DNA of 64,000 bases from DAOUJI01 sp965224415 (GTDB taxonomy: Bacteria; Chloroflexota; Dehalococcoidia; Lucifugimonadales; JAGWBF01), in assembly GCA_965224415.1 (NCBI GenBank), contig CBDCZB010000005.1, positions 558,001 through 622,000 on the forward strand. Direction: 5' to 3'. Below, piece by piece: positions 63,801 through 64,000 of the stretch; position 1 is the stretch's first letter, and each line of letters opens with the position of its first letter. A program made the position numbers and the translations under genes. The notes beneath the pieces were generated by a model. That model ran no database searches. It was not told the origin of the DNA and saw only the letters and a program-made list of their open reading frames with translations.

Positions 63801-64000
63801 CAGCCCTCGGCGTTCTTCGCCCGCACCCGCACTGCGTAGGAAGTTCCCTCCGCCACCGTTTGCCCGCCCCCGTTCACCAGGTTGTAGCCGGTGACGGTCC
63901 CCCTCTTCGTCGGTTTCGCGTCGGCGTAGGCCGAATCTTCCTCCCAGGCCAGCTTGTATTGGATGCCGTAGCCGGTAATGGCGGAAGAACCCTCCGTCGG
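57890..64000 (-). CDS. Giant cadherin/FN3/GLUG-repeat surface adhesin, 5' end beyond window
   Basis: More than 2030 residues are visible, and the reading frame is open to base 64000. FN3-type domains (signature YAVRVRAKNAEGWGLWSDAAS) alternate with cadherin-like domains (ENTAAGTDIGDALTATD, then GHFAIDAGSGQ, then YAVTVTATDGGGL). A central part, encoded about 61080-62150, starts with Ca-binding type DYDADGDGLIEVANLAQL and has four to five GLUG motifs (NVGGLVGLSRG, SYATGSV), likely a beta-helix. No C-terminal anchor is visible. Such proteins are secreted or cell-surface and mediate adhesion. Repeats of 636 bp are almost identical, so recombination changes its length. Confidence 0.9.
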   Translation of the reverse strand, partial: PTEGSSAITGYGIQYKLAWEEDSAYADAKPTKRGTVTGYNLVNGGGQTVAEGTSYAVRVRAKNAEGWGLWSDAASVVTAGAPPANNPPSFAAASATVSVAENTAANTAIANSPTATDPDAGDTLTYTLGTTTDDLHFTIDSNSGQLQTSGALDYESQDSYTVTVTATDGGGLSASIDVTITVTDVADTPPGQPDTPPGQPDTPEIINVAETSFRVTWTAPAEGSSAITGYGIQYKLAWEEDSAYADAKPTKRGTVTGYNLVNGGGQTVAEGTSYAVRVRAKNAEGWGLWSDAASVVTAGAPPANNPPSFAAASATVSVAENTAAGTDIGDALTATDLDAGDTLTYTLGTTMDDGHFAIDAGSGQIRTKGDLDYEGKDSYAVTVTATDGGGLADSIAVTITVTDVADTPPGQPDTPEIINVEETSFRVTWTAPTEGSSAITGYGIQYKLAWEEDSAYADAKPTKRGTVTGYNLVNGGGQTVAEGTSYAVRVRAKNAEGWGLWSDAASVVTAGAPPANNPPSFAAASATVSVAENTAAGTDIGDALTATDLDAGDTLTYTLGTTMDDGHFAIDAGSGQIRTKGDLDYEGKDSYAVTVTATDGGGLSASIAVTITVTNVAERVDYDADGDGLIEVANLAQLHAIRLDLDGDGASENAGYSDAFPDAAAGMGCPDSGCSGYELAADLDFDTDGNGDVDADDAYWNGGAGWEPLGGNVGLKRPSDPKFNAVFDGNGHTIANLFIDRPGRKSVGLFGAVGRSGTIRNLSLTNANVASQVNVGALVGILFGVVEAVHADGSVSGDENVGGLAGFVHEDGRVRRSYATARVTGAKTNVGGLAGHLRGAIEASYATGSVTSGDTAGGLVGVLLGTVETSYATGAVQGGKNVGGLVGLSRGATVTASYWNSETSGQADSRGGEGKTTAELSNPTGASGIYAGWDAATWDFGTGSQYPALKADWDGDGMATAAEFGSQVRAAPVVANRAPYFAGSAAEVMVAENTVAGTAIGGPVEATEPDGDSLTYALGTTADDGHFAIDADSGQLQTSGALDYEGQISYAVTVSATDAVGLSASIAVTITVTNVNDAPYFADSAAEVSVAENTAAGTAIGDPVEATDPDAVDSLTYTLGSEADDGHFAIDADSGQLKTKGDLDYEGASSYAVTVTATDSGGLTAIITVTIKVDDVEEAPRPGNVQAALQADGSVLVTWEAPAGAGDDTFYRVRRRLDTADSSYAVIARRVEDADNDGAAEYRDDDGDLEAGQSYLYSVRAFDGDGDKLGQWTDGVKVSIPAAAPAEKEKRAANNAPTFADSAAEVSVAENTAAGADIGAPVEAKDPDGDSLTYALGSTADDGHFTIDADSGQLQTSGALDYESQSSYTVTVTATDDGGLSASVEVTITVTDVADTPPGQPDTPEIINVEETSFRVTWTAPAAGSSAITGYGIQYKLASEEDSAYADVTPTPTGTVTGYNLVNGGGQTVAEGTSYAVRVRAKNAEGWGLWSDAASAVTSGAAPSEASNNPPSFTAASATVEVAENTAANTAIGDALTATDPDAGDTLTYTLDGKDSGHFAIGADSGQLQTSGALDYESQSSYTVTVTATDGDGLTASVEVTITVTDVADTPPGQPDTPEIINVEETSFRVTWTAPAEGSSAITGYGIQYKLASEEDSAYADVTPTPTGTATGYNVVNRGGQTVAAGTSYAVRVRARNAEGWGPWSEAASVATAGGVPPNEAPAFAAASATVEVAENSAADTAIANSPTATDPDVGDTLTYTLGTTMDDGHFAIDTGSGQLRTKGDLDYESKDSYAVTVTATDGGGLSASVEVTITVTDVADTPPGQPATPEIINVEETSFRVTWTAPADGSSTITGYGIQYKLASEEDSAYADVNPTPTGTATGYNLVNRDGQTVAEGTSYAVRVRAKNAEGWGPWSEAASAVTAGAAPSDAAPANGDETEADDSGQEESKSDSYQATAVFITNQGRVLVKWDKVDGAAYYLIRKNGQPMPGRTDATSLYDADVEEGTRYEYRITAYDSEDSEDSVLVVMTAATGE
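62281..64000. repeat. Tandem ~636-bp repeats within the adhesin gene
   Basis: The same landmark (TGCCGGCGTC and following sequence) occurs at 62281 and 62917, 636 bp or 212 codons apart. The next unit is at about 63574, 657 bp on, the extra 21 bp being a duplicated seven-residue PGQPDTP linker. Each unit is one FN3 plus one cadherin-like domain. High identity points to recent duplication. Confidence 0.85.

Noticed and set aside
58106..63839. Long plus-strand frames opposite the adhesin
   Set aside because: They mirror the adhesin repeats, with Arg/Ala-rich composition typical of antisense reading in GC-rich repeats.
1..64000. tRNA or rRNA genes and a tRNA-borne integration site
   Set aside because: I saw no cloverleaf or rRNA sequence on either strand. 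A tRNA scan would settle this.

Overview
The window is GC-rich, densely coded bacterial DNA. It looks like a Chloroflexota genome (Dehalococcoidia or SAR202-like), possibly marine or host-associated. The reasons are several class B flavin monooxygenases, DUF1501/DUF1800/NHL genes, CCCTCACCCC-type intergenic repeats and a giant cadherin/FN3 adhesin. No rRNA or tRNA was seen, so this placement is an inference.

Layout. (1) 1-13.5 kb, chromosomal metabolism: the 5' end of an ammonium transporter gene with an IS630 element just upstream of its start; a SulP anion transporter; a frameshifted GPP34 gene; a small membrane protein; a minus-strand operon of a Baeyer-Villiger-type monooxygenase, three genes forming a split nitrile hydratase/thiocyanate hydrolase, and a second flavin oxidoreductase; then a DUF1800-DUF1501-NHL operon. 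(2) 13.8-34.3 kb, an integrative conjugative-type element: large serine recombinase with a ribbon-helix-helix regulator, cargo (retropepsin-like protein, PP-loop PAPS-reductase-like protein), XRE regulators, a replication-relaxation protein, TraG/VirD4, VirB4, PrgI-like, VirB2-like and VirB6/TrbL-like membrane genes, two repeat-rich non-coding tracts, a protein with four HTH domains and a TPR protein. (3) 34.4-43.1 kb, a defence operon: XRE regulator, hsdM (two frameshifts), an ApeA-like HEPN RNase gene (one frameshift), hsdS, a DUF433/DUF5615 toxin-antitoxin pair and hsdR. (4) 43.4-57.2 kb, a type I-E CRISPR-Cas locus: a DEDD exonuclease, cas3 split by a second copy of the IS630 element, cas8e, cse2, cas7e, cas5e, cas6e, cas1, cas2 and an array of 51 repeats. 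(5) 57.2-64 kb, a degenerate FN3 remnant and a very large cadherin/FN3/GLUG adhesin that runs off the window.

Main points. cas3 carries a clean TA-target IS630 insertion between its HD nuclease and helicase halves, and removing it in silico restores an exact 933-codon frame. The copy inside cas3 has lost 4 nt that the other copy keeps, so it is probably non-autonomous. An ApeA-type HEPN protein sits between hsdM and hsdS in one overlapping operon, in the position where PrrC/RloC-type back-up RNases occur elsewhere. Four single-nucleotide indels fall in three otherwise clean genes (GPP34 gene, hsdM twice, apeA); they may be assembly errors or very recent decay. A four-HTH regulator lies downstream of degenerate repeats of about 42 bp, which could be its binding array.
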